Origin: Pseudoalteromonas ostreae
GTDB taxonomy: Bacteria > Pseudomonadota > Gammaproteobacteria > Enterobacterales > Alteromonadaceae
Reading direction: 5' to 3'
DNA: 64,000 nt
Assembly (NCBI RefSeq): GCF_018069805.1
Contig: NZ_JAGPYN010000007.1
Coordinates: 1-64,000, forward strand
This document shows positions 21,276 through 30,897 of the stretch, one piece after another (within the stretch, counting starts at the first letter, position 1; every line of letters begins with the position of its first letter). The notes beneath the pieces were generated by a model. It had not been told where the DNA came from, did not search any database, and was given only the letters and a program-made list of their open reading frames with translations. The translations under genes and the position numbers were made by a program.

Positions 21276-22721
21276 TTATTGTAGTTTTATAATTGCTTGC
21301 TTTGCGCTTTCACTGTCGGGGTTTAATTCAAGGGCGCGCTGGTAACTTTTTAATGCAAGAACGGGTTTATTAGCAGTTAAATACGCTTCACCCAGACTAT
21401 CGTGAGTATTAGCAGAATCGGGGTATTTAGCAGTATTTAGTTCAAATACTGCGATTGCGGCATCGAGTTTTTTCATTGCTATTAATTCATAACCAAAGTA
21501 ATTGATGCTTCTTTCTCGCAGCGGAACTTTTTGCTCATCCAATTGATTATATTTGCTTTTAAGCTGTGCAATACCGCCATTTTGCAAGGCATGATAAAGT
21601 TGGCTATCCACATTTTCAGTTGCACCGTCATAGGGCTTAGCATAAAAAATATTGGTTAATCCTTTAGTCATAGGTGTCATTGGTGCACCGCCCGTGTTAT
21701 TTAAAATTATCACCAGTAGCTGATCTTCAATAATACGGCTAATAAATGCATTAAACCCTTCGATACCACCGCCATGTTGTACTTGTGTCAGTGGTTTACC
21801 ATATTTATCAGCATCTAGCTGATTAACTTCCCAGCCAAGTGCGTAATTACGCTGTTCAGATACGGTGTACATTTGTTTTTTTAGTTCTTTATTTATTAGC
21901 TTATTTGTATGCAGCGCTTGGTCCCACTTAACGAGATCGCGTGCGGTTGAGTATATTGACCCCGCAGCATAAGGGATCGACATATCTAGATAATCAGCAT
22001 TAGTGTAACCGTCTAAGTTCTTGCTATAACCAGATGCACGTTGATTGATTATTTTTGCATGTGAATCGTAACCGGTGTTATGCATATTGAGTGGTTTAAA
22101 AATATTTTCTTGCAGCACATCTTGGTAACGACGTTCCGTGACTTTTTCAATCACGGCACCCAAAATAAAGTAGCCTGAATTGCTATAGCTAAATTGTGTG
22201 CCAGGTTCAAAGAGTAAATCGTCACTGCATAATAATTTTATAAACTCATCTACACTGTAAGGGTTGCGACTGTAATCATTTCTGAATGTCTTCGTTTGAG
22301 TATAATTGCTAAGTCCGGATGTATGATTAAGTATCTGCCTAATGGTGATTTTATTTCCTATATCTTGGCGATAGTCGGGTAGGTAAGTAGCAAGGGAAGC
22401 ATCAAGCTGTATTTTATTCTGCTGCGCTAACTGTAAAATAAGCAACGCAGTGAATTGCTTGGTAATTGAGCCTATTCGAAATTTAGTCTCGGCAGTATTT
22501 TTGATGTCCCATTCAAAATTGGCGTAGCCATAACTTTTTTCAAAAATAATCTTACCTTGCTTGGCGACCAGTACGTTGCCATTGAATTGTTTGAAACTAT
22601 GAAATTGTTCAATAAATGCATCCATTTCTTTCGCGTGTTCGCCTGCAATTGCAGTGTGTGAGAGCAGTAGTAGAGCTGTGATAAAAATAGTGTGGTAAAA
22701 CATATTCGAGGTGAGTTTCAT
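21276..22721 (-). CDS. periplasmic serine hydrolase (class C beta-lactamase fold) with TPR tail
   Basis: Beta-lactamase/esterase/D-Ala-D-Ala peptidase-like protein. Signal peptide to about residue 27 (AIAGEHA). Catalytic motifs: SITK (Ser85, Lys88), YSN (179-181) and HGG (316-318), the class C set. Residues about 390-481 form TPR-like helices ending ALKSYQRALELNPDSESAKQ. Length 481. Proteins with this fusion are usually peptidases or esterases rather than true beta-lactamases; substrate unknown. Single gene between terminators. Confidence 0.85.
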   Translation of the reverse strand: MKLTSNMFYHTIFITALLLLSHTAIAGEHAKEMDAFIEQFHSFKQFNGNVLVAKQGKIIFEKSYGYANFEWDIKNTAETKFRIGSITKQFTALLILQLAQQNKIQLDASLATYLPDYRQDIGNKITIRQILNHTSGLSNYTQTKTFRNDYSRNPYSVDEFIKLLCSDDLLFEPGTQFSYSNSGYFILGAVIEKVTERRYQDVLQENIFKPLNMHNTGYDSHAKIINQRASGYSKNLDGYTNADYLDMSIPYAAGSIYSTARDLVKWDQALHTNKLINKELKKQMYTVSEQRNYALGWEVNQLDADKYGKPLTQVQHGGGIEGFNAFISRIIEDQLLVIILNNTGGAPMTPMTKGLTNIFYAKPYDGATENVDSQLYHALQNGGIAQLKSKYNQLDEQKVPLRERSINYFGYELIAMKKLDAAIAVFELNTAKYPDSANTHDSLGEAYLTANKPVLALKSYQRALELNPDSESAKQAIIKLQ

Positions 22722-22843
22722 GAGCTTCCTTGATTTTTTAGTTTGTTTTAGGTACTACTTTTACCGTGGATAAAATACAAAGTAAATTATTATCGTATTG
22801 ATTTTATGTGAATAAATTACATTTCATTGTTATTATAAGCATA

Positions 22844-22873
22844 AAAAAGCCCGAACTGTATACAGCTCGGGCT
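22844..22873 (-). terminator. terminator of the RND efflux operon
   Basis: On the minus strand AGCCCGAGCTGTATACAG then TTCGGGCT followed by TTTTTT: a long GC stem with a T-run, 22 bases after the RND permease stop codon. Confidence 0.88.
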
Positions 22874-22894
22874 AGTTGGTTGGGATATCAAATT

Positions 22895-25800
22895 TTATAA
22901 AGGTGAGTGGTTTATTATAGTATTCACTTTGCTATGAATTGACTCACCATCTACCAGCGCTTCTTTTCCACGCCATTTACGAATTAATCGTTTAGCATCT
23001 TCTAGTGCGACATATTGACATGGGATCAGGATCAGCGTGATCACCGTGGCAAATAACACCCCAAAGGCGAGTGACACAGCCATCGGAATTACAATTTGTG
23101 CCTGTAAGCTGGTTTCCATAATGATGGGTAATACACCGATAAAGGTGGTTACCGAGGTCAGTAATATTGCTCTAAAGCGACGAGCACCTGCTTGCATAAC
23201 CGCGTCTTTTATTGCTACGCCTTCAGCGCGCGCTTTATTTACAAAATCAACCATGACTAGTGAATCATTAACAACAATACCGGCTACGGCAATGATGCCA
23301 AACATTGATAGGCCGCTCATTGTCATACCTAATACCATGTGGCCATACATTGCACCGACAACACCAAATGGGATCACCGACATAATAATCAGTGGTTGCG
23401 AGTATGAGCGAAGCGGTATGGCTAATAAAGCAAAGATAATCATCAGTGAAATAGCAAAGTCACGCAATTGCTCATCAGCACTTTCCATCTCTTCTTGTAC
23501 TCGACCAGCAACGTTACTTTTAACACCAGGATAATTTTTTAGCAGCGACGGCAAATATCCGTCACGAATTTCTTGTGCGATAGCAAATGGCTCAACTTTG
23601 TCGGTATTGATAGCGGCCCATACATTGACCGTTCTGTTTGAGTTTTCACGGCGGATGCTGTTAACACCATCTACCAAGTTGATTTCTGCTACTTCGCTAA
23701 GCGGAACTTCAGCGCCTGATGGCGTAATAATCCGCGTACTATGTATATTACTGATTGAGTTACGCTCGTCTTCTGGGTAACGAATCATCACTTTGATCTC
23801 TTCGCCTTCACGTAAAATACGTTGTGCTTCTAACCCGTAGTAGCTAAAACTAACCTGTGATGCAACATCAGCAAGCGTTAAGCCCATGCTGTAGGCAAGT
23901 GGTTTTAAATTAAGTTGCACTTCGTCAGTGGCACTTTGCAAGGAATCGTTCACATCGCCGACACCTTCCATACTTTGTAGTTTTGCTTTTAGTTTTGTAG
24001 CTACTTCTTTTAATTCATCGGCATTTTTACCTTCAAGCCTAAAGCTAACATCACCGTCATCGCGGCCACCGCCAAACAGGTTATCTTGAATAGTAAGGGT
24101 TTTAACACCTGGCAGTGGCGGCATTTTTTCACGCCATAAGGTACTGAGTGTAAAGGTATCAATAGGGCGTTTGTCAGGTTCAATAAGAACTGCCATTAAT
24201 TGAGCTCTGGTTCGGCCGCGAAGGCTAACTGAAAGGTCTCGAATCATTTTTTGTCCGTATTGGGCTTCAAGCTCTTCATCGACACTAAGTAGTACCGCTT
24301 CAATTTTTTTAGCGGTTTCGAGTGTTGCTTGCTCAGACGATTCAAGGTTCATTTCTACAACAATACGGGGGAAGTCGTGTGGTATTTTAGGGTTTGGTAC
24401 AAACTTAACCAAGCCACCAGCAAACATACCAGCACTGACAATTAAAATACATAAAAAACCAATAATCACAGTATAACGGTAATGAATACAGTGACCTATA
24501 AATGGTGTGTAATAATTCTCAACAAACGATTTTAGGCCATTATCAACAATCATGCGTAGTTTGTGTAATGGATTTTTAGGATTAGCTTTACGTGGATTCA
24601 TTGCTGCAATGTGAGCAGGCAAAATAAGTTTTGATTCAATCAACGAGAAAATTAAACATAATATAATAACGACACCAATCGCTTTTGATAACGCTGCGCC
24701 GGGACCAGAGGCCATCGCTTGTGGCAAGAATGCGGCAATCGTCGTTAACACGCCAAATGTCGCAGGCATAGCAACGCGTTTTACACCACGGATAACATTA
24801 TTGAGAGAGTGTCCGTGTTTTTCAATTTCTGCACTGGCTGATTCGCCCACTACAATGGCATCGTCCACCACAATACCCAGTACAATAATAAAGGCGAATA
24901 GCGACACCATATTAATGGTGATGTCTAAAAAGCCAATTGGCATAAACAAAAATGCACCTAAGAACGATACAGGTAAGCCCATCATTACCCAAAACGCTAA
25001 TCTTAGTGGTAAGAATAGTGCCAATACAATCATGACCAAAATACCACCCCAAACCATGTTGTCGACCATCATATCGAGTCGACCTTGTAGGTAGTAAGTT
25101 AGATCAACCATAGGGGTGAGTTTGACACCTGCAGGCAGTTGGTCTGCTTTATCAGCTAAGTACTGTTTCAGCACTTTGGCAACGTCTGTTATATCCTGAT
25201 CTTTAGATGCGTTAATTTCATAAATTAGCGAGTTTTTACCATTATATTTAGAGTAGAGCAGGCCCTCTTCAAAGCCATCGTTAATAGTGGCGACATCGCC
25301 CAAGTAGATTTGTGCGCCGTCAGCTAGGGTAATTAAAGGCAGCTTTTCAAACTCATTACCGCGGTAGGCTTGTTTTTCAACACGCATCGAAATATAGCCA
25401 TTTTCTGAACGTATTTGACCTGCTGACATATTGGTCGAAAAGCTTCTCACCGCGTTAGAGACATCTCTAAAAGTAAGGCCGTATTCACGCAGTTTATCTG
25501 GGCTAATCTCAATGCCTATTTCGTAATTTAAGCCGCTGAAAAAATCGACTAAATTGACGCTAGGTAAAGCCAGTAATTCATCCTCTAAATTGGTACCTAG
25601 TTCCTTTAATTGTGCATAGGTCATATCGCCATAAAGCGCAAGTACCATCACTTCTTGTTGAAACTTTTCGCGCTGAATAATTGGCCGCTCCATACCTGCA
25701 GGGAACGAGTTAATTGAGTCTACTTGGGCTTTTATTTCGTCTAGGGCTTCTTGAAGGTCGTACTTTTCTTCAATTTCGATCCAAGCTTGAGAATAACCAC

Positions 25801-26074
25801 GGTTAGAATAGGTGATCAGGCGTTTTATACCTTCAGTACCTTCGAGGTTTTCTTCAATTTTGATGGTTATGCCTTCTTCCACTTCTTGTGGAGCTGCACC
25901 TGGGTAGACTGCTTGTACACTTACCCAATTACTTTCAAATTGTGGAAACGCTTGCTTGCGAATGGTCAAGGCTGTTAGCAGGCCACCCACCAGTATAAAA
26001 ATCATAATCAAGTTTGCCGCAACTGGGTTACGCGCAAACCAAGCAATTAAGCCTTTTTCATTCTCAATGCTCAT
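22895..26074 (-). CDS. RND-family efflux permease
   Basis: Inner-membrane pump of the AcrB/HAE-type resistance-nodulation-division superfamily, 1059 residues, twelve membrane helices in two repeats with two large periplasmic loops. N-terminal pattern AWFARNPVAANLIMIFILVGG and the helix 4 segment with GIVVDDAIVVGE (conserved acid pair for proton relay) are typical; the second half has GIVVNDSLVMVDFVN. It follows its membrane fusion protein by three bases. No outer-membrane TolC gene is next to it. Substrate not predictable; this branch includes pumps of unknown substrate. Confidence 0.93.
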   Translation of the reverse strand: MSIENEKGLIAWFARNPVAANLIMIFILVGGLLTALTIRKQAFPQFESNWVSVQAVYPGAAPQEVEEGITIKIEENLEGTEGIKRLITYSNRGYSQAWIEIEEKYDLQEALDEIKAQVDSINSFPAGMERPIIQREKFQQEVMVLALYGDMTYAQLKELGTNLEDELLALPSVNLVDFFSGLNYEIGIEISPDKLREYGLTFRDVSNAVRSFSTNMSAGQIRSENGYISMRVEKQAYRGNEFEKLPLITLADGAQIYLGDVATINDGFEEGLLYSKYNGKNSLIYEINASKDQDITDVAKVLKQYLADKADQLPAGVKLTPMVDLTYYLQGRLDMMVDNMVWGGILVMIVLALFLPLRLAFWVMMGLPVSFLGAFLFMPIGFLDITINMVSLFAFIIVLGIVVDDAIVVGESASAEIEKHGHSLNNVIRGVKRVAMPATFGVLTTIAAFLPQAMASGPGAALSKAIGVVIILCLIFSLIESKLILPAHIAAMNPRKANPKNPLHKLRMIVDNGLKSFVENYYTPFIGHCIHYRYTVIIGFLCILIVSAGMFAGGLVKFVPNPKIPHDFPRIVVEMNLESSEQATLETAKKIEAVLLSVDEELEAQYGQKMIRDLSVSLRGRTRAQLMAVLIEPDKRPIDTFTLSTLWREKMPPLPGVKTLTIQDNLFGGGRDDGDVSFRLEGKNADELKEVATKLKAKLQSMEGVGDVNDSLQSATDEVQLNLKPLAYSMGLTLADVASQVSFSYYGLEAQRILREGEEIKVMIRYPEDERNSISNIHSTRIITPSGAEVPLSEVAEINLVDGVNSIRRENSNRTVNVWAAINTDKVEPFAIAQEIRDGYLPSLLKNYPGVKSNVAGRVQEEMESADEQLRDFAISLMIIFALLAIPLRSYSQPLIIMSVIPFGVVGAMYGHMVLGMTMSGLSMFGIIAVAGIVVNDSLVMVDFVNKARAEGVAIKDAVMQAGARRFRAILLTSVTTFIGVLPIIMETSLQAQIVIPMAVSLAFGVLFATVITLILIPCQYVALEDAKRLIRKWRGKEALVDGESIHSKVNTIINHSPL

Positions 26075-26077
26075 GAT

Positions 26078-27250
26078 TTATTCCTCTTTTAGCGCAAGTT
26101 GCGTTGCACCAGTAGGTTTATCAGTGTTATTGAGTTTGACTTGCATGCCTTCGGTTGGAAAATCTAAAGCTGATGTGATCAATTGCTCACCATCATTTAA
26201 GCCTTGTGACGCGATGACCATACCATTTTGCTCTCTAACGATATTGAGAGGTTTAAATGACAGTGTTAAATCGTCATTCATTACTACTATTTTACCGTTT
26301 TTCACTAAATGATGCGGAACGATAATCGCATTATCCAATTCACGGCCAGCAATAGTGGCATTGATATAAGAGCCATAACGCAGTGGTTGTTCACTGGCAT
26401 AAGGGGTATTCACTTGCGCAACTAAATAGCTCATACGACTTTTTTGATCGATAACACCTTCACTGCGGACAATCTTAGCCTGCCACGTCGTAGGCTTGCC
26501 AGCAAAGTCAGCACTGAGCGTAACGTTAGCGCCGATACCGCTGTTAGTCAGATATTGTAATTCTTTATCAGCCACTGGCAGGCGAATTTCAGCGACTAAA
26601 GTCGAGCTGAGAGCGCCAAACTGGCTGCCCGGGTTAACCACGCTACCCAAACTAATTACGCGTTCAGAAATAATCGCATCATAAGGCGCTTTAATATACG
26701 TACGTTCTAAATTACGGGTAGCGCGTTTTTCAGCTGCTTGCGCTGCACGATAGCGTGCTAGTTTTTCTGCCAATTGCGGCTTGCGCAAATAGAGTTGTGA
26801 TGGGATCACTTGGTTTGAATCGTCTTTTATACGGTCCCATTCAGCTTGTGCCACATGTGCTTGTGCGCGTTCAATTTCTAGGTCAGAGCTTGCTTGCGCC
26901 AACCCAGCTTGAGCTTCAATTAAAGCCGCTTCATAATCATTTGGATCTATTCGTGCTAGAATATCGCCTTGCTTAACAAAACCACCTTGCACAAATTGCT
27001 CAGATACAAACACCACTTGGCCACTTACTTGCGCAACCAGTGGAGTGTGATCTTTTGCTTTAACAACACCATACGATTTAACGTCTAGGGTAATTGCATC
27101 AAGGTGAACTGGGTTAACAGAGACCAAAGGGCGGGTATCTTGTGCTGGTTTTTCTTCCGGCGGTTGTTTCATTGCTGAAAATCCAACCGCTAGCGCTACA
27201 CCCGCGACTAACACGGCAATAGGCAGAATGATTTGTTTTTTTGTAGCCAC
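26078..27250 (-). CDS. RND efflux periplasmic adaptor (membrane fusion protein)
   Basis: Links the RND permease to an outer-membrane channel. N-terminal anchor helix (IILPIAVLVAGVALAVGFSA), lipoyl/barrel-sandwich half motifs (PLVAQVSGQVVFVSEQF and IKAPYDAIISERVISLGSVV), short coiled coil between them (about 105-165) and beta-barrel. The open frame runs back to 27331, but the GTG at 27250 is preceded by TGAGGAAAG with good spacing, and gives VATKKQIILP as N-terminus; 390 residues. Cotranscribed with the permease gene. Confidence 0.9.
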   Translation of the reverse strand: MATKKQIILPIAVLVAGVALAVGFSAMKQPPEEKPAQDTRPLVSVNPVHLDAITLDVKSYGVVKAKDHTPLVAQVSGQVVFVSEQFVQGGFVKQGDILARIDPNDYEAALIEAQAGLAQASSDLEIERAQAHVAQAEWDRIKDDSNQVIPSQLYLRKPQLAEKLARYRAAQAAEKRATRNLERTYIKAPYDAIISERVISLGSVVNPGSQFGALSSTLVAEIRLPVADKELQYLTNSGIGANVTLSADFAGKPTTWQAKIVRSEGVIDQKSRMSYLVAQVNTPYASEQPLRYGSYINATIAGRELDNAIIVPHHLVKNGKIVVMNDDLTLSFKPLNIVREQNGMVIASQGLNDGEQLITSALDFPTEGMQVKLNNTDKPTGATQLALKEE

Positions 27251-27376
27251 AGGGCTTTCCTCATAATTAGGTGACGCTGTCATTATAATGAAGAAAGTGT
27301 TTACAAGGCGTATGAAGATGTAACAAGTCATTACACTATTAACATATTAATGAAATAGTTCACAAAAAGGCAGAGT

Positions 27377-27640
27377 ATGAACACATCAACAATGGCATGT
27401 CGGCTTGGCTGTGGTGCATGTTGTATTGCACCAAGCATTAGCTCTCCGATCCCAGGTATGCCGCATGGTAAAAAAGCGGGAGAGCGCTGCATTCAATTAG
27501 ATAACAACAACTTATGTAAATTGTTTGGTGATGAAAGCCGGCCAAAAGTATGCAGTGATTTTAGTGCAACAATCGATGTATGTGGTACCAGCAACGCACA
27601 AGCATTGCAGTTGATCACTGAGCTTGAACAGATGACATAA
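27377..27640 (+). CDS. YkgJ-family cysteine cluster protein
   Basis: 87 residues with the cluster CRLGCGACC (Cys8, 12, 15, 16) and further Cys in ERCIQL, NLCKLF, PKVCSDF and DVCG, the pattern of the YkgJ/YcgN CxxCxxCC family, thought to bind zinc or an iron-sulfur centre. This is a short version of the family (E. coli YkgJ is 109). AGAG lies upstream of the ATG. Lies between the RND operon (divergent) and the TonB receptor (convergent). Function unknown. Confidence 0.82.
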   Translation: MNTSTMACRLGCGACCIAPSISSPIPGMPHGKKAGERCIQLDNNNLCKLFGDESRPKVCSDFSATIDVCGTSNAQALQLITELEQMT

Positions 27641-27675
27641 AAAAACCGCATCTTATAAAATGCGGTTTTTATACA
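27641..27675. terminator. bidirectional terminator, YkgJ-like / TonB receptor
   Basis: AAAAACCGCAT (27641-27651) pairs with ATGCGGTTTTT (27660-27670), directly after the stop codon of the YkgJ-like gene and 15 bases from the end of the receptor gene. Confidence 0.88.
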
Positions 27676-27685
27676 TATTTTTTAT

Positions 27686-29542
27686 TTACCAGCTATAAGT
27701 TGCACTCAAAGTGTATTGTTCACCGCGCCCAGGTGTGCCGGGGATCTCTTCAAATGATTCGCCCCATAAGTTATCAGCTGCGAGCGTGATAAATAAGTTA
27801 TCAAGTGCTGATGGGGTTATTTTTAATGTTAAGTGGGTAAATAACGCTTCATCATCGCCATTTCTTAATGAGTTTTCGTGCTGCTTACGCCATTCGTTGT
27901 CAATTCTAAATTCAAGCACATCCATGGGTTGCCAAACTGCACCGAGCGTGACGCGGTGATCAGGAAAATTCAATGCATAAAAACTGGCATCGATATCTGT
28001 TGCGCCATAACTTTCTGACTTATGTAGATACGTGTAACTGCTGATAAGTTCAACAGTATCAAAATGTTTAGTTGCTAAAAACTCAATTCCCGCGGTGTCT
28101 ATATCAACGGGGTTAGCGGCGCGGGCAGAAGTAGAGCTGTAGCTGTAAGTCCAATCAGTGAGATCTTCATCTTGGCGGTAAAAAATCGCTGAATCTAAGC
28201 GCCAAGTAGATTCTTCAAGCAATAAACCCAGCTCTAGGTTCTGGGTGGTTTCGCGTTCAAGATCATAGTTACTTCTAAATAAACCACCTGATTCACTGCC
28301 GCCGATGGCTGTGTATCCGGCAACTTGGCTTGCCTGTGCAAACGATAAGTACACTGTGCGCTCTGTGCCATCATTATTGAGCGTATGCCAAGCTAAGTCG
28401 CCAAGCAGCGAGAGTTGCGAGTCGTCTCTGTTGGTATCGTCAAAAGCGGCGCCTAAGCGTACTGTCAGCAATTGGTTAGTATCAATCGCAGTTTTGTATT
28501 CTGGCAACACGCTGAGCTTATAATAATTGCGTGAGGTAAAGTTATTCTCAAGGGTGGTAGATTCAATTGCATCTTCCATGTATTGCGCTGAGTAGTTTAT
28601 TGCAAACGAGTCAGTATTACTATGGCGCCCTGAAAGCGCGAGTGCTTTGACTTCTGTTTCATGAAACGCTTCAAATGCACTGGGGTTTTCACGCGAGTAA
28701 ATATAATGGTCGTTATTTTTACGATAATAAGCGGATACTTCAAAAGAGCTGTTTTTTGTATAGCCTTGTTTATGGTTAAGCATTAATAATTGCGTATCTA
28801 GATCTTCGGTTTCGTTTACCCCAAATGGCGTGTACAAGTTTGGCCAACCAAAAAACTTTTGCTGCGAGCCGTAAAATAAATCTGTTTGCGATTGCGGACC
28901 AGTTAATTGCACGCGGCCAGATGCCCGGGTAAAGTCATGATCGCCATTGTCTATGGTGCCGTCACTTTGTGAGTGAGCGTAGTCACCTTGAAAACCTAAC
29001 TGCCAATCAGGCTTGCCTGCAAGGGGCGCACTGACTCCAGCATTGATGCTTTGTAAATTAAAGTCGTGATTACCCGTACCTAATGACACACTGCCGCCGG
29101 TATTTATCGGCGTCCAACCAAACGATACTGTACCAACCGAGCTATTAACACCATACAAAGCATTATCAACGCCAGTAAAAATATCTGCGGTATCAAGCAT
29201 CTGTGGTGCAATTGGAATTTCAGCAAAGTAATGACCTGATTGAGGATCGAATAAGGTGGCACTGCCAACCCGAAAACCGGTGTTTTCAAAAATGCCACCG
29301 CGGATAGTGACATCCGCTTGCGCTTCAGCCATATTTCGCGATTGCAGATCAACACGTGGATCGTATTCTAAATTTGAGATGGGAGCGGCAAAGGTACCAA
29401 CTGGTTCATTATTTGCGGTTGCTGACACTTTTACTGTTATTTTTTCTACGTTGTCAGTGTTATTTTTCTCATTAGTGGCGATTGCTGTGGTTGATAAACT
29501 GCAAAAAATAGCAGGTAGGACTAGTTGTACTGTTTTTATCAC
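27686..29542 (-). CDS. TonB-dependent outer-membrane receptor
   Basis: 618-residue outer-membrane barrel for TonB-energised uptake. Signal peptide to about residue 22 (STTAIA), a TonB-box-like EKITVKV at about 34-40, plug domain (about 55-165, with ADVTIRGGIFENTGFRVG and VDNALYGVNSSVGTVSFG), and a C-terminal barrel ending in the aromatic residue typical of barrels (YTLSATYSW). The ligand is not evident; the short size fits vitamin or metal-complex receptors rather than large siderophore or glycan receptors. Monocistronic, divergent from msrA. Confidence 0.9.
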   Translation of the reverse strand: MIKTVQLVLPAIFCSLSTTAIATNEKNNTDNVEKITVKVSATANNEPVGTFAAPISNLEYDPRVDLQSRNMAEAQADVTIRGGIFENTGFRVGSATLFDPQSGHYFAEIPIAPQMLDTADIFTGVDNALYGVNSSVGTVSFGWTPINTGGSVSLGTGNHDFNLQSINAGVSAPLAGKPDWQLGFQGDYAHSQSDGTIDNGDHDFTRASGRVQLTGPQSQTDLFYGSQQKFFGWPNLYTPFGVNETEDLDTQLLMLNHKQGYTKNSSFEVSAYYRKNNDHYIYSRENPSAFEAFHETEVKALALSGRHSNTDSFAINYSAQYMEDAIESTTLENNFTSRNYYKLSVLPEYKTAIDTNQLLTVRLGAAFDDTNRDDSQLSLLGDLAWHTLNNDGTERTVYLSFAQASQVAGYTAIGGSESGGLFRSNYDLERETTQNLELGLLLEESTWRLDSAIFYRQDEDLTDWTYSYSSTSARAANPVDIDTAGIEFLATKHFDTVELISSYTYLHKSESYGATDIDASFYALNFPDHRVTLGAVWQPMDVLEFRIDNEWRKQHENSLRNGDDEALFTHLTLKITPSALDNLFITLAADNLWGESFEEIPGTPGRGEQYTLSATYSW

Positions 29543-29684
29543 TTTAAAATCTCTTTACGCTTTTATATATTGCTGCATGAGCAAACACGTTGTTAGTACG
29601 CGTTTTAAATAGGGTGCTATTGTATCTTAATGAGAGAAAATTGCATTTGATAATCATTCATGTTTATTCACATAGGTTTAATAT

Positions 29685-30194
29685 ATGAACACATTACATA
29701 ACACCAATTTAGACTGTGTTTATTTTGCTGGCGGTTGCTTGTGGGGTGTACAAGAGTTTATCAAGCATTTACCAGGAGTAGTAAGCACAGAAGCAGGGCG
29801 TGCCAATGGCACTAGCAGCAATACCGCGAGTGAGTATGATGGTTATGCAGAATGTGTGCAGGTGGTTTTTGATACCGATAAAGTGGAGTTGAACACCTTG
29901 ATCAGTTATTTCTTTGAAATTATTGATCCCTACAGTATTAACAAGCAAGGTGGTGACGTAGGGCCCAAATACCGTACGGCCATTTACAGTAAACAGACAG
30001 CGCATCTATACATAGCCCGTGATTATATCAGCCAACGCGATGATGCAGCTAAAATCGTAGTTGAAGTACTGCCGTTAACAAATTACCTAGCAAGCGATCC
30101 CGAGCACCAAGACCGCTTAACCAATCACCCTGATGATTACTGCCATATACCACTAGAGTTATTACATAAGTATAAGAAACAGCAAAATAAATAA
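29685..30194 (+). CDS. msrA: peptide methionine-S-sulfoxide reductase MsrA
   Basis: Reduces the S form of methionine sulfoxide in proteins. Active-site motif GGCLWGVQE with Cys18 (the usual motif is GCFWG; Phe is Leu here), EYDGYAECVQVVFD, GGDVGPKYRTAIY and the C-terminal EHQDRL..YCHI. 169 residues. The Phe-to-Leu change in the Met-side-chain pocket also occurs in other family members, so activity is still expected. Divergent from the TonB receptor. Confidence 0.92.
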   Translation: MNTLHNTNLDCVYFAGGCLWGVQEFIKHLPGVVSTEAGRANGTSSNTASEYDGYAECVQVVFDTDKVELNTLISYFFEIIDPYSINKQGGDVGPKYRTAIYSKQTAHLYIARDYISQRDDAAKIVVEVLPLTNYLASDPEHQDRLTNHPDDYCHIPLELLHKYKKQQNK

Positions 30195-30239
30195 TAGTGT
30201 ATTTAAATAAAAAAGTGCTAATGGCTTATAAGGTGAGAG

Positions 30240-30608
30240 TTAAAATTTGTCGTATTTACTCTCCTTTCTAGATTTTCTAGCGTTTTTCTTCTTTCGTGGG
30301 AACATATCTCTAAAAAGGTAGGGCACAGCTAAAAAGTAGATCCCAGTTCCAAAATAAAAAAGAAGATAAAAAAGATAAGTAAACGGCGACGCTGAAAAAA
30401 AATAAACCTCAGATTCAACTCGATAATCTGTTGGTGTATGAACATAACCGTCGTATATAGATTTTACTGCGATTATTATAAGTAATAACCCTAAAGAAAA
30501 AGAAAACAAAGTGAATGCTACTTGGTTCAACAGCATTCTAGTATTACTAATATTAGCGTGTTTTATTTTTTGCTTCTTTTTTGTTTTTTTATTATTTGAC
30601 CGTTTCAT
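30240..30608 (-). CDS. basic two-helix membrane protein, hypothetical
   Basis: 122 residues from the ATG at 30608. Lys-rich ends (KRSNNKKTKKKQKIKH and PRKKKNARKSRKESK) flank two hydrophobic segments (about 30-50 and 72-97). The frame runs to a TTG at 30617, but the ATG has GGTAAG just before it. It overlaps the end of the upstream gene by 17 bases, so it belongs to the AT-rich operon running down from 32.8 kb. No family recognised. Confidence 0.55.
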   Translation of the reverse strand: MKRSNNKKTKKKQKIKHANISNTRMLLNQVAFTLFSFSLGLLLIIIAVKSIYDGYVHTPTDYRVESEVYFFSASPFTYLFYLLFYFGTGIYFLAVPYLFRDMFPRKKKNARKSRKESKYDKF

Positions 30609-30888
30609 GCTTACCAAAAAAAGTAATAATTATAGCTATAATAATTCCAACAAAGCCTACGGTTGAGAAAACTAAACTATATTCACTTTTAATACTGAAA
30701 ATATTTAGCAAGCTAGTTATTAATAAAAGTGATACTCCAAGTTTTTTTAAAACTTCTAGTGTTTTATTCAAACGTATCCATGTTTGACAATATGGGTACT
30801 CTACTTCAAAAAACATCCCTTTTTTTATAGTGTTTTTTATATCTGTACTATTAATTTTATTCTGACAACTTGGGCATGTAGGTTTCAT
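30592..30888 (-). CDS. zinc-ribbon-like membrane protein, hypothetical
   Basis: 98 residues. N-terminal CPSC (Cys5, Cys8) and a later YPYC (Cys34) look like a zinc ribbon in which the first Cys of the second knuckle has become Tyr, leaving three ligands. Two membrane helices follow (about 50-67 and 73-91). Nine bases separate it from the sulfatase-modifying-factor-like gene upstream; it overlaps the next gene. Part of the same operon. Function unknown. Confidence 0.6.
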   Translation of the reverse strand: MKPTCPSCQNKINSTDIKNTIKKGMFFEVEYPYCQTWIRLNKTLEVLKKLGVSLLLITSLLNIFSIKSEYSLVFSTVGFVGIIIAIIITFFGKHETVK

Positions 30889-30897
30889 TTTAATCCT

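Noticed and set aside
29648-29660. Fur-box-like TGATAATCATTCA between msrA and the TonB receptor
   Set aside because: Matches only about 12 of 19 positions of the Fur consensus, and the outer repeats fail; the ligand of the receptor is unknown, so it is not called.
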